From the NCBI GenBank assembly GCA_964019695.1, contig OZ026525.1, positions 72,222,260 to 72,286,259 of the forward strand: 64,000 nucleotides of DNA, in the 5' to 3' direction. The stretch comes from Loripinus fragilis. Its lineage: Eukaryota > Mollusca > Bivalvia > Lucinida > Lucinidae. The notes under the pieces are model-generated. The model did not search any database, was not told where the DNA came from, and was given only the letters and a program-made list of their open reading frames with translations. Below are positions 53,101 to 63,284 of the stretch, piece by piece; position 1 is the first letter of the stretch, and the number at the start of each line of letters is the position of its first letter. The position numbers were made by a program, and so were the translations under genes.

Positions 53101-56002
53101 GGAAATAGCCCTGACATTAAGGGTAATCCTCGATATAACTTTAAACATTTAATTGTAGGGTAGTCCTTTCATTTGCACATATTAATGAAGAGGTGTGGAT
53201 TCAAAAGCAGCATTTCTTTGAAATCAGGCTGCTTGTGTAAACGTATTCAATATTTATCCATACATAAGTAGCATAGATATTATATTAAAGGTAACCTCTA
53301 ATTTTAAGATACCATGAAATATATATCCATGTCTTTCACAGCGCAACTTTTTATACATTGTAATTGTTTCAGTGTCGATAAATTCAATTCTAAGTATCAT
53401 TATTAAACACATTTTGCTTATTATTTTCTGCAATGATGATAGAGATCAAATGCTATGAGGTTATTGGCATGTGTTTCTTTATGTTATTCTTTTTAACTGT
53501 AAAATGCAAAGCACGTTTTATTCCAAATTAAATTTCCCCAAAACAGATTTCTGGTGACTTCTTGGGAACACAGACATTCACCATATTGGAGCACCTGATG
53601 ATTTGATTGTGTACATAGTTTTCCATCAGTTTGGGGTCATTTCTTAGTATTTAGAGTAAATGTGTCATGAAATGGCCATCTAATATGTACATTTACTCAC
53701 ATAATCCATTGGTTTAACATCTCCGATTTGCTAAATGTATATAAGACCCTAAGGTAGTTAACTCGCCTGTCCTAGTGTAGAATCTATCTGTTAACCATGA
53801 CAATTTGCTAAGATAGGGATTGATTGCATATTGGGTAGGTGACTTACATTAATGTATACATCTACTGCTCGTGGATACAAGTGCAATATATCAGATTGGG
53901 TAGCAGTCTTGTAACTGGTAACATACACAAAATGTGTAGTTTTAATATGGCATTACTCTTGAAATAAAACTGAACTACTTTCCTTTCACTATATACAAGA
54001 CAGTCCTCAAATAGTGTTAGTCTTCACAAATATCTACAAGGATATAGGTACAAGAGTGAGCAAGTTCATGCTTAAAATGAATTCTGCAAGCTGTTGTCAG
54101 CAATGTTGTTCACATTTTCCATGGTTTTGCATATATATTTAAGACTATCACAATGAGCCTAATTGAGTAAAACTTTTTAACACAACAAACAGACCATAAC
54201 TCACTTTTCATAGGACATAATTATATGAAACATGTACTAGGGTTACAAATAACTCAACAAAAACAAATAGTGCATAAACAAAACTAAAAACAAACTACCT
54301 TGTGAATAAGAAAAGCAAAGAAATAAGCTACGTATGACATTCAGTTTAATCTGTGAGTTTCAGAGATGCAAACCATACTGGTGAATTTTGGGAGTCATGT
54401 TTTGGTTTTATGCTTAAGAATAAAAAAGTTAACTGATCTTTGAAATAAAGTATCACTAACGTTCGAATGATTTGTTGTTTATGTTACCATGAAATATGTT
54501 TAGATGTTTTACAAGACTGCTACATGGCTCAGGTAACCTTACCTCAACCAACCTTAGTCTAAGATAATCAACAAGCAGAATAGTTTCTATCAGAATTGCT
54601 GCAGAATATAATAAGATAATCATCATTACAATATAATATGAAATCTAGTTTAACAAAACATAGATGATTTTAATGGGGACAGATGATAAATCAATTTTAT
54701 AATGTAATTGTCAACAGTGAAAAGTGAAAATTAAAACAATTCAGCATACAAGGAAAATCTTTATAATACTAGAGCTATGTAACAACCTATATTTGGACCT
54801 AAACCATGCTGGTTCTGTACTACGATGTTACATTTGCAATCTTCAAAAACCTATACCTGATATAGAAGACATTCAGCACGAATGAATGTATGAAATATTG
54901 CTATGCTATTTTAAGTAAATTATTGATAGCAAGTCAGTATTTAAATCATGATGTATATTGCATGTTTATCGTTATGTACCATTGGTAGAAATCTGAAAAC
55001 TGCAATATGAATGTAAACGAACCAAGCAAATTACAAAAAGTAATTGAGTAAGACCAGGAAATGCCAAATTCACATATATCAGACCAACCCATTGCACTCT
55101 TTTAAATTGGGTCTTATATAGAATAAAATGTGTGTAGTATATGTAAGCAAATTGTGGCGAGCTGACCCAAATTTTATATAAGCCTAACAACAATTTACTT
55201 CCTTTATCCATTTTTGAAAGGCACCTTTTGTTACCTACGTTACCTCATTAATATATGTGCAGCAATTTAAGATACATTATTGCTAATATAGTTATAATTT
55301 GATTTCATTATGAAAAATATTTTGCCAATTCCAATGCAACGTAAATAATAGAAAATGAATCTGTAAGCAGCTATGGGTTTCATGCTGGAGCCAGTACAAA
55401 TTACATATTATTAATACATGCTGGAGCCAGTACAAATTACATATTAATTAGCATATTTAAATATTTACTTGATTTCACTCCATTGCAAGTTTAAAGTTAT
55501 AAACTACTTCAAATATATGAGAATGAACATTCTCAAAAAGAATATAGATCAATATCATGTATATTTCAGGTAAGGTACCATGGTTTATTCTAATACATGT
55601 AATTTGTAAAGTCATTATCTGCAATTTAGTATAACATGTAACATACGTATCGCTGACAGGCAGAAATACATATCACATATGTATGCAATTGATTTTTATG
55701 TCTAGTCATAACATTTAATGCTTAAACTGTTTCGCTAATACTATTAAAATAAATCGCCATTAGCCTCGTACTGTGTGTACTTTTATTTTCAATGCCAGTA
55801 GGGTAACGTTGATTACAGGTGATTTATAGAAAAATGACCACAGAAAAGTTATTAAATTATTGTTTTCTAAGGCCCCAAGACATGTCCTCAACTGAAAATA
55901 GTTTTACTTTCTGAGAGGTGCAGCAAACTCTCAAAGTAGCCCATATATCTCAGTTTAGCCCAATTGAGGGAAAATTTACCGTCAGAATTGCACAAAACTT
56001 AC
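53101..56002. other. repeat-poor AT-rich stretch, no gene recognised
   Basis: The longest stretch without MITEs or SINEs. The only structure seen is a 36-bp direct duplication near 55380-55446 (ATGCTGGAGCCAGTACAAAT-TACATATTA twice). No carrier exon was found despite a directed search for the P-T-E-Y-V-K-T-Q and L-Y-R-G-L-S coding patterns on the minus strand. Confidence 0.45.
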
Positions 56003-56066
56003 GATGTTTGTCTTCGTAAAATCCATAATAGGATGCTCCCAAAGGGGTTCCTTTAAGGATAGACAT
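56003..56066 (-). CDS. candidate 5' coding exon, unassigned
   Basis: Minus strand: ATG, 20 further codons (SILKGTPLGASYYGFYEDKH) and one base, then a strong donor GTAAGT. An in-frame TAA lies 9 bp before the ATG. The residue composition is protein-like rather than AT-driven. It could be the first coding exon of the citrate carrier, whose N terminus before the first repeat is about 20-25 residues and poorly conserved. However, the connecting first-repeat exons were not found between 44.1 and 56.0 kb, so this is a guess. It may also be chance. Confidence 0.3.
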
Positions 56067-56149
56067 GTTAATTTAAGCCTTCTGAAAGACTTCTACCCTT
56101 TTTAGAGTTTAAAAAGCATCTTGTTGTTGGACCAGAGAAAAAAAGAAAC

Positions 56150-56560
56150 ACAGTTTGTAAAAAATGCTCCGATTATTGCACTTGATGACCTTTGACCCCA
56201 TTTTTATGTCGACATATCAACATCTTGTGATAAAAAACATTTTCTCAATGTTTTTCAGCCTTATAACTATAAGCATACAAAATTTGGTTTGAAATGAAAT
56301 ATGTTTAGATATAAAAAGCTAAAGTTGTTTTACAGTAGTACATTTTTTCTCAATTTTGCACTCGATGACCTTTGACCTAATTTCTGGCCTTCATATGCAA
56401 ATTCAGACTTGGCATCCACCCATATGGTTTTGTACACATGCTAAATATTATGTTAAAAGTGGTCTAACAAATGTACTCAAAAATGCCAACAAAACCAAAA
56501 ATACGCATCTTTTTTCGATTCGGATTGCCAACTATAGGATGGAATTCCTCCTTATTTGTG
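56150..56560 (+). repeat. dispersed repeat with TGACCTTTGACC sites
   Basis: GATGACCTTTGACCCCATTT (56.19 kb) and GATGACCTTTGACCTAATTT (56.36 kb) begin two similar sub-units. AGACTTGGCATCCACCCATA and GTACTCAAAAATGCCAACA match the inverted copy at 51.65-51.8 kb. Confidence 0.55.
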
Positions 56561-56582
56561 CATCCCTCTTGTAGTTTTACCC

Positions 56583-56672
56583 AAATGCACCTTGTGGGTC
56601 ATCCTCGGTAACCCAGGTATGATGCATTCTGTTTCTCTCAGAAACGGAATGCATCATACCTGCTTGTGGGTA
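56583..56672. repeat. palindrome, CAGGTATGATGCATTC arms
   Basis: CAGGTATGATGCATTCTGTT-TCTC and its complement AGAAACGGAATGCATCATAC-CTG, bordered by direct CTTGTGGGT. A foldback element of about 80 bp. A partial M6 right end (TTATAAAAGGACTGCACTGT) follows near 56.79 kb. Confidence 0.6.
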
Positions 56673-57095
56673 TAAATTATAAAACACTCTGTGCAGGCCA
56701 TTGGTCTTTAGTTGAACGTTCATAAATTATAACACTGTTTTATTAGACATTCATTACTGAATCTGTGTTATAATGAAGCACCTTATAAAAGGACTGCACT
56801 GTAATCGGCAAACAGAAATAGTTTTACAGTTTATCAAAATGTTCCACTTATTTGTAACCCTTTACAACAGCTGTTTGAAATCCCACGCCTTTTAGTATCA
56901 ATGACTTAAAAAATGATGAATCAATGAATGACATACAAACAGCTTTACTAGGATTAATGATTTCTCTAACCATTTTCAGGATATAATCCATAAAAGCTTA
57001 TGAATAAAATTACTACTGATTTTGTAAAAAAAAATTGATTTAAAAAGCAGATAAAAATGAGATGACAATCAAACATTTTGATGATAAAATGAATA

Positions 57096-57281
57096 TTTGA
57101 TTTGATTCTTTACGTCCCAGTCAACATTTTTTGTCATTCATGTCCGTATGGGTTGTACCAGTACTAAGCAGAGGATAAAGTGTCTTGCTCAAGGACACAA
57201 GGCAGTGTCTACGGTGAAGTTTGAACCCACGGCCCCTCAGTCTCAAGTCAAGCACTTTACCACTTAGCCACCACGCTCCTC
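57096..57281 (-). mobile_element. S1 SINE, minus strand
   Basis: Reverse complement reads GAGCGTGGTGGCTAAGTGGT-AAAGTGCTTGACTTGAGACT, then GCCGTGGGTTCAAACTTCAC (B box), CCTTGAGCAAGACACTTTAT, and the AAAGAATCAAATCAAA tail. Old copy with small deletions. Confidence 0.75.
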
Positions 57282-57726
57282 AAATAAGATTTAAATGTCC
57301 AAATCAGGTATAATTTCTTAAAGTATGTAAGGGTTGACCAGTCAAAATAATTCTATTTTTGGCCTAGGACTCTGATCAATTTGAGTCATCAGGGTTTCAC
57401 TGTTTGTTCTGGTTTCATATGTCACCAAATTTCATAACAATAAACAATTTTCCTTCAAGAGATTATTTCTATTATATGTACTGTTTAGTTTACGTCAAAT
57501 GTTCTGTTCTATTCCTTCAGTATAAATTGTTTATTCAATTATTAAAGAAAGCATATACAAAATAGTATTGTCATGCTCAGTTGAATTATAATAACTAATA
57601 ACATTTGAGGCCTTGGGATATGATCCAAGATTGAATCAACAGGGAAGAATAAACAAAAGGTCACTACAGAAAACACCAAATTTTCCATTAATTCCCCTAC
57701 CATGCTGAACCGGGATCTGTCCTGAG

Positions 57727-57792
57727 TGAAACAGTGTGGATCTTGATCAGTTGGCTTCTGAAAAGCCAGCTGATCAAGGTCCACATTGTTTT
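57727..57792. repeat. hairpin of the CTGATC type
   Basis: ACAGTGTGGATCTTGATCAG-TTGGCTTCTG-AAAAGCCAGCTGATCAAGGTCCACATTGT. It is built like the H2 core but with different inner sequence (TTGGCTT in place of ACTGCT). Confidence 0.55.
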
Positions 57793-57879
57793 TTCACTTT
57801 GTTGGTAAATACATTTCTGTATGTGTTAAACAGATAAAATTTAGGGAGGCGTGTATAGTACATAAAAATATCTAATATG

Positions 57880-58150
57880 ATATACGTATACCACTGCACC
57901 CAAACGTATGGAGAAAAGCGGGGTGTATGACCCTGGTATAAGCTCTAACCCGTGGGGATATCCTGATGGTTGAAGCCCTATAGTGTTACTGAAAGTTCCA
58001 CTAGGGGTTACTCACCCTCATACATACACACTTCCCATGTAGTGTGGGGACAATCAAAAAGTTATTGCCCTACACCTTAGCCCTGCCATACCCTATCTAC
58101 TAGCATATACCCTGAGGGCAGTGGTTACAAATGACTGGTACATAAGATAT
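57880..58150. repeat. MITE related to the GTGGTTACAAATGACTGGT family
   Basis: The right end GCAGTGGTTACAAATGACTG-GTACATAA matches the MITE at 62434-62743. GTGGGGATATCC and GTAGTGTGGGGACAATC blocks are also shared. The left end is too diverged to place. Confidence 0.5.
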
Positions 58151-58354
58151 GATTTATACACAGTGTCCTTCGAAACTCCTCAGCCAAATTCAGAATATCA
58201 GGCCTCAGATATATGTAAGGCATAGTATTATGTAGGAACAAGCTGAGTTTTGACATGGTTTCTATGATGTTTTCATAATGTGATCAAAGTAGCCTCCACA
58301 TTGTAAATTAGTTGTACAATCGCTGAGGAGTTCAAAATGTAGAGAACACATTTG

Positions 58355-58625
58355 GACAAATCATCCCATATGACAAAACATCCCATATGACAAAACATCC
58401 CATGCCATTTTTGGCCACCCAGGACAAAACATCCAACACATATTTGCCACCCTGGACAAAACTTCCATGCAATTTTGCCATCCTGGACAAAACATCCATG
58501 CAATTTTGCCAACCTGGACAAAACATCCATGCAATTTTGCCAACCTGGACAAAACATCCATGCAATTTTGCCATCTTGGACAAATCATCCATGCAATTTT
58601 GCCATCTTGGACAAACTGGAAAACA
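58355..58625. repeat. 31-bp minisatellite, about eight units
   Basis: Unit ACAAAACATCCATGCAATTT-TGCCAACCTGG; the units at 58440-58610 are nearly identical and the left ones diverge (CATCCCATATGACAAAA). Because 31 is not a multiple of three and the unit has few stops, several frames on both strands stay open across it (e.g. ...VLSRLAKLHGCFVQ...). These are artefacts of the repeat. Confidence 0.85.
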
Positions 58626-58721
58626 ACTCAGCTGGCACCCTGCTCTATTTGTACAATGTTCTTCAGCATGGCTCAATTCAATTTATTGTGACTGATGGTC
58701 TGATTGTTACAACTGATCTTG

Positions 58722-58934
58722 TTAATCCATAAAGAGCCACCTATAATTTGCAGCAGACTACAATTTCAATTTTGCCGCTTTTTCAAAAATAACAAATAAG
58801 GCATGATATTTCATGAGAATTGTCTGCTGGCAGACAATTCTCATGAAATATCATACCTATTTTTTTCGAAAATTGGGAAAGATTTTGCAAAATTTGTCAT
58901 CTGCTGCAGTTGTGATTGGCGCTTTAAGGGTTAA
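58722..58934. repeat. H3 foldback MITE
   Basis: TTAATCCATAAAGAGCCACC at the left and TTGGCGCTTTAAGGGTTAA at the right. Arms GAGAATTGTCTGCTGGC / GCCAGCAGACAATTCTC meet in the centre. Confidence 0.8.
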
Positions 58935-59214
58935 ATGACACTCACTCCCAAGTAATCATATCTACATACTGGTAATTAATTTCATTTTCTCATAAAATTG
59001 GACCATGCATTACATTTAAAACGATAACGTGAAAAGTCAAAGACTTTTTCCATAAAAAATTAAGAAAGGTGATGCTACACATTTGTAGTTCCTTGCAGTT
59101 GTGACTGGCATTTTAAGGCTCAAGGGACCAAATTCGAGCAGAACTCCAATCTGACATATAATTATCTTGTCTGGATAAGGAAGTTGACAAATATAGCATA
59201 AGATGAGTAAGATG

Positions 59215-59563
59215 TACGGTAAATGTTCTAAAATTTTGAACACAGGCGTCACTGCGTTGTGGTCCTCGAGCAAGACACATTTATCTTAGCTTAGTACTGG
59301 TTCAACCCAAGAAGACCCGTCCCTATATAACTGAAAGATTGTTGATGGGTCGTAAAGAATCAAATCAAAAATACTTTTCTGTTTTTGTATTCAAACAAAA
59401 TGCTGGTTATCAGGGCTGGAATTCACAAAATGCTTGTCAGAATAGCAAACAGGGAAGACCCTGATCAGACTGCTTCTTCAGAAGCTGTCTGATATGGGTC
59501 TGCTCTATTTGTCAAGGCCCTTTTGGCAGGCAACTAGTGTTCGAAATTGTAGATCATTTACGG
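59215..59563. repeat. M8 MITE containing a truncated S1 SINE
   Basis: TACGGTAAATGTTCTAAAAT-TTTGAACAC at the left and GTGTTCGAAATTGTAGATCA-TTTACGGT at the right. Between 59247 and 59371 lies a 5'-truncated plus-strand S1 SINE (AGGCGTCACTGCGTTGTGGT...TCGTAAAGAATCAAATCAAA). The M8 interior resumes with TTTTCTGTTTTTGTATTCAA, AATTCACAAAATGCTTGTCA and an H2-like GACTGCTTC-TTCAGAAGCTGTC hairpin. Confidence 0.75.
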
Positions 59564-59633
59564 TTGTCTTGACAATTAACAGGAAGGGAGTAGATCAAAA
59601 TGAATTACAGCCAAACCAGGCCCCGAGGTCATA

Positions 59634-59735
59634 AAACTTTTTCATCCTTAACTAAACTGAGCATGAAATTTATCATACTCATAAATGTTAAAATGCCAAC
59701 AGTTGTTTGCATTTTAACATTTATTATAGTCCGTA
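59634..59735. repeat. palindrome-bearing copy of the 33.9-34.6 kb repeat
   Basis: AAAACTTTTTCATCCTTAAC, GAGCATGAAATTTATCATAC, then the palindrome ATAAATGTTAAAATGCCAAC-AGTTGTTTGCATTTTAACATTTAT. Confidence 0.5.
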
Positions 59736-60162
59736 CAGAAATTCAGTGAACAACGTTTTTCTTTTTTAAAATGCCTTTAATGATAAAATTTTGGACTAGA
59801 ATTTTGCACATGCATATAATAAAACACCGCTTAATATACGTTTGCATATTTGAATATTTATGATAGGAAAAAAAGTCTGGAATCTCTTGTGAAATAAAAT
59901 AACTTAGTCGTTTTCGATTTAGAAATTTCCTTATTTTCCCTCAATGTATTTCATATGGGTAGCACGTGGTTTATACAGTTCAATGAATACCATGTTTAAT
60001 TTCGTATATCAGGTTGTATTATATAGAAAACACTCACCAGCAAGATAACGCTTGGTGTGTCTACATACACACTGCAAATGCTTTAAAGAGACTGCGCAAA
60101 TTACAATAATTATGTCTGAGCTATCATATTTCCCATGTTTTCTAGCGTTCATGGATAGCAAT
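59736..60162. other. no gene recognised
   Basis: AT-rich. A minus-strand frame around 60009-60230 ends at a possible GTGAGT donor near 60035-60040 but overlaps the M5 MITE and shows no known domain. Confidence 0.4.
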
Positions 60163-60405
60163 TGGACCGCGACTGAGAAAACCTGTCTTCGGTGATCTGT
60201 AACAATAAAGGCGCAGACCAGCCTGCGCATCCGCGCAGTCTCATCAGCAACTTTGTTGTCTGCTTTTTGAGATGAATCATATCTACACTTGCCACGAGCG
60301 AAATTTCAATTTCTAGCTAGCCTGTTTATATTATTATTAGCCGAAGAGACTGGTTTAAAACTCGCTTTGTCGGAAACCGAAAAGACAGGTTATCGCGCGT
60401 CGCGG
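60163..60405. repeat. M5 MITE
   Basis: TTGGACCGCGACTGAGAAAA-CCTGTCTTCGG at the left and CCGAAAAGACAGGTTATCGC-GCGTCGCGGC at the right. Hairpin CAGACCAGCCTGCGCATCCG-CGCAGTCTCATCAG. Confidence 0.8.
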
Positions 60406-60544
60406 CATCTGTTGCTTTCTCGACAGCTCTAGGACACATATTACGAGTGCAACAGATAATAATATTAAAAAAATAATGAGGAGGCTGTTCATCAGAATTA
60501 TTAACGGGAGTCACATTATTTGATTGCGCTCAGCATCGTCTAAT

Positions 60545-60688
60545 ACACAAGTCATTTGTAACTACGACCCACAGAGCTGGGGAATGGCGGGGGCTTTGAT
60601 TTCCTGGCTGCGGGTCCCTGGTATGACCCTGTACTAACAGCGCATTTGCCAGGCTGGGACGTGGTTTCACATGACTGGTGCGCATAAT
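60545..60688. repeat. MITE of the GTCATTTGTAACYACG family
   Basis: The left end AAGTCATTTGTAACTACGAC and the right end GGACGTGGTTTCACATGACT-GGTGCG are inverted copies of the ends of the MITE at 62434-62743. The interior (GAGCTGGGGAATGGCGGGGG) is shorter. Confidence 0.6.
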
Positions 60689-60703
60689 TTCTTTCGCCTT
60701 TAT

Positions 60704-62429
60704 CACGGGTGGTAAACCTAGGAACTACCACGAAATTGTGTTTACGTAATTTTGTTCCCAAGCCACATCCGGGACACGTCGTGGTAGTTTCCAGGCCGAA
60801 AATATGATAAAGAAAGGTTGGTGTCACTTTCATATTTGTTTTATTTTACAACTAAGAACGAACAATGGTGAAATCCGACAATGTGGTTCCGTGTAAATAT
60901 GTCTCAGCTTCCCATCTAGCCCAAAATTTTGTTTGAAAAGTTATTTTCTTTCTTTAGGTTCGTGTTTCCCCACTGAGCATCGGACCAACTTTCCCCAAAG
61001 TTCGAAGGATTTTAGCCCATATCTGTCAAATTAAATGGAATTTGATATCATTTGACGTTGGAAATGATAAAAAGACCCTGAATAAACATTCCTACACAGA
61101 AAAAAAAATCTGAGCATTTACTCGTAAACGATTCATGCCCCGTTCGTCCTGTGTGGTAGTTTCCAGCTCATCGTGGTATTTAAATGCTATTGTGGTAGTT
61201 TCCAAGACTTTGTAGGAATTTAGTAGTAGTTCGCATCAGCAGATGTTCACTATTCAAGGGCTATTTCAGTTTTTATAAAGACAGGGTGCCGAACCTTGAA
61301 TACCACTTTTATTCATATGAAGACCTCTTCAAACAACCTTTTGTCAGATAACAAATGTCGACTGTCTGAATTTTAATTTTAGTGGGCTATTGAAATGATG
61401 AGAAGAATGAAAAGAAGGGATATTCACATATTTTGTTTTTGGATAAACATGCTTTTTAATTATCAAATAACATGCCCGTTCATCGTCACACTCACATGTA
61501 TATAAAAGGTGTCCACACCAGAGGATATTTCCCTTTTTTCTGAAGCACAAGTATTAATGATACTTTGGGCCAGTAGTCTTAGCCTGCCATTATATCTTAA
61601 AGTTGACTGAAGATGGAACAACGTAGCGAGATACGCAATTTTTTATATCAATTTTTGTCTGTTGCTTGGTCCACCACAGCTCAACTGATGACCTTCTTTT
61701 GCTTTAGATTTCCAGAGGTGTTGTTAGGCAGTCCAGGGCATGATCTCCACCTGTCAAGCATCACACTGAATCTCTTGAGTCTTCAGCTTAGCTTCTTCAT
61801 GGTGTTGAAAAGTGATTTATTTGTTTACCGTGGTAATTAATTGACGAGTTTGAGGGTTACATGTATCATGCGAAACAAACAACCACTATAATGTTTTGTA
61901 ACACTTCAGAAACGTATCCTACAAAGTCTTGGAAACTACCACGATAGCATTTTAACTACCACAATGAGCTGGTAACTACCACACAGGACGAACGGGGCAT
62001 GAATCGTTTACGAGTAAATTCTCAGATTTTTTTCTGTGTAGGAATGTTTATTCAGGGTCTTTTTATCATTTCCATCGTCAAGTGGTATCAAATTCCATTT
62101 AATTTGACAGATATGGGCTAAAATCCTTCGAACTTTGGGGAAAGTTGGTCCGATGCTCAGTGGGGAAACACGAACCTAAAGAAAGAAAATAACTTTTCAA
62201 ACAAAATTTTGGGCTAGAGGGGACTTCGAGACATATTTACACGGAACCACATCGTCAGATTTCACCATTGTTCGTTCTTAGTTGTAAAATAAAACAAAAA
62301 TGAAAGTGACACTAACCTTTCCTTATCCAATTTTCGGCCTGGAAACTACAACGACGTGTCCCGGATGTGGCTTGGGAACAAAATTACGTTAACACAATTT
62401 CGTGGTAGTTCCTAGGTTTACCACCCGTG
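60704..62429. mobile_element. 1.7-kb foldback transposon with 0.51-kb arms
   Basis: The left arm 60704-61217 begins CACGGGTGGTAAACCTAGGA. The right arm 61917-62429 is its reverse complement, ending TCCTAGGTTTACCACCCGTG; the arms differ by few substitutions. TTTAT is repeated directly outside (60699-60703 and 62430-62434), a 5-bp target duplication. Within the arms, GGTAGTTTCC/GGAAACTACC blocks recur several times (near 60720, 60782, 61153, 61195), so the arm itself has internal repeats. The 0.7-kb centre holds one 75-codon frame (61613-61840, MEQRSEIRNFLYQF...) with no recognisable domain. No transposase is seen, so it must be moved in trans. The arm similarity suggests recent activity or gene conversion. 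Confidence 0.85.
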
Positions 62430-62433
62430 TTTA

Positions 62434-62743
62434 TGCACTAGTCATTTGTGACCACGCGCCAGCCCAGAGGAATATCGAGGACAGTGACTTTGTGTCTGCA
62501 GTTCCCCATAGTAACCACCACACTGTGGGGACAGCTAGCTGGCAAAACCATGACAGTTCTCCCCCCCCGCAGTCTGTTATTATACTGCACTGTCTTGTTT
62601 GTCTAGGTCTATCAAACCCCAACACTTCCTCCGCATTGTGGAGACAATGTAAAAGTAAAAAACACAACACATTTACCAGGCTATGGATATCCCCGTCCTG
62701 CTCAGGGGCTGGGGTGAAGCCGTGGTTACAAATGACTGGTGCA
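62434..62743. repeat. MITE with TGCACTAGTCATTTGT ends
   Basis: TGCACTAGTCATTTGTGACC-ACG at the left and CGTGGTTACAAATGACTGGT-GCA at the right, with TTA directly repeated on both sides (62431-62433, 62744-62746). Interior ACTGTGGGGACAGCTAGCTG, an inverted TTGTGGAGACAATG, and CCCCGTCCTGCTCAGGGGCT. It abuts the right target duplication of the foldback element. The 126-codon frame across it is incidental. Confidence 0.7.
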
Positions 62744-63134
62744 TTATTTATAGGCTATAATGCACCTCGGATGAAAATTTAGTTCTCAGTCACCCCCAAA
62801 CACAAAATGTGACATCCGCTGATATATTGTTCAACCTATTTCCAAGCACATTCCCACCCCATCACTAGTTTCTCCTTCCGACCTCAACATTATTTTTATT
62901 GGATGAGTCCTTTCTCACTTGAATCATATCTAACGGGTGAGCCCTATGATTATTTTCTCTCAAAATTATAATTGCCCGGAATTACGTTTTGGCATGCATA
63001 TTTTGCATTGTCTGGTGTCAACAAATCTGTATTTGGAATAAACAAATAGAAAGTTCAATTCATTTAGTAAAACAAATTGTAAAATGTTTAAAATCTGATG
63101 ATCAGAGAAGAAGGGAACACAGAAAATAAAGATT
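62744..63134. other. no gene recognised
   Basis: AT-rich with no structure noticed. Confidence 0.4.
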
Positions 63135-63284
63135 TTAACCCTCAAAGCGCCAATCGCAACAAAAGTCGTCTGCTTTTTTCGTCTGCTGAAATGTTTAAGA
63201 AGCTTCTATGGCAAACAGTGTGGTCCTAGATCAGACTGCTCCTCATTTTTCAGATGCTTTTTTTATTGGCGCTTTAAGAGTTAA
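63135..63284. repeat. H2 MITE, internal deletion
   Basis: TTAACCCTCAAAGCGCCAAT at the left and TTGGCGCTTTAAGAGTTAA at the right. The left half matches the 4996-5242 copy almost base for base up to GATCAGACTGCTCCT, then jumps to the right terminal region, so one half of the hairpin is lost. Confidence 0.75.

Noticed and set aside
60009..60230. Possible 5' exon with GTGAGT donor on the minus strand
   Set aside because: Half of the frame lies in an M5 MITE, there are in-frame stops around the only plausible ATG, and no homology is recognised.
62402..62782. 126-residue frame near the window end
   Set aside because: Lies across the end of the foldback arm and an adjacent MITE; no domain.
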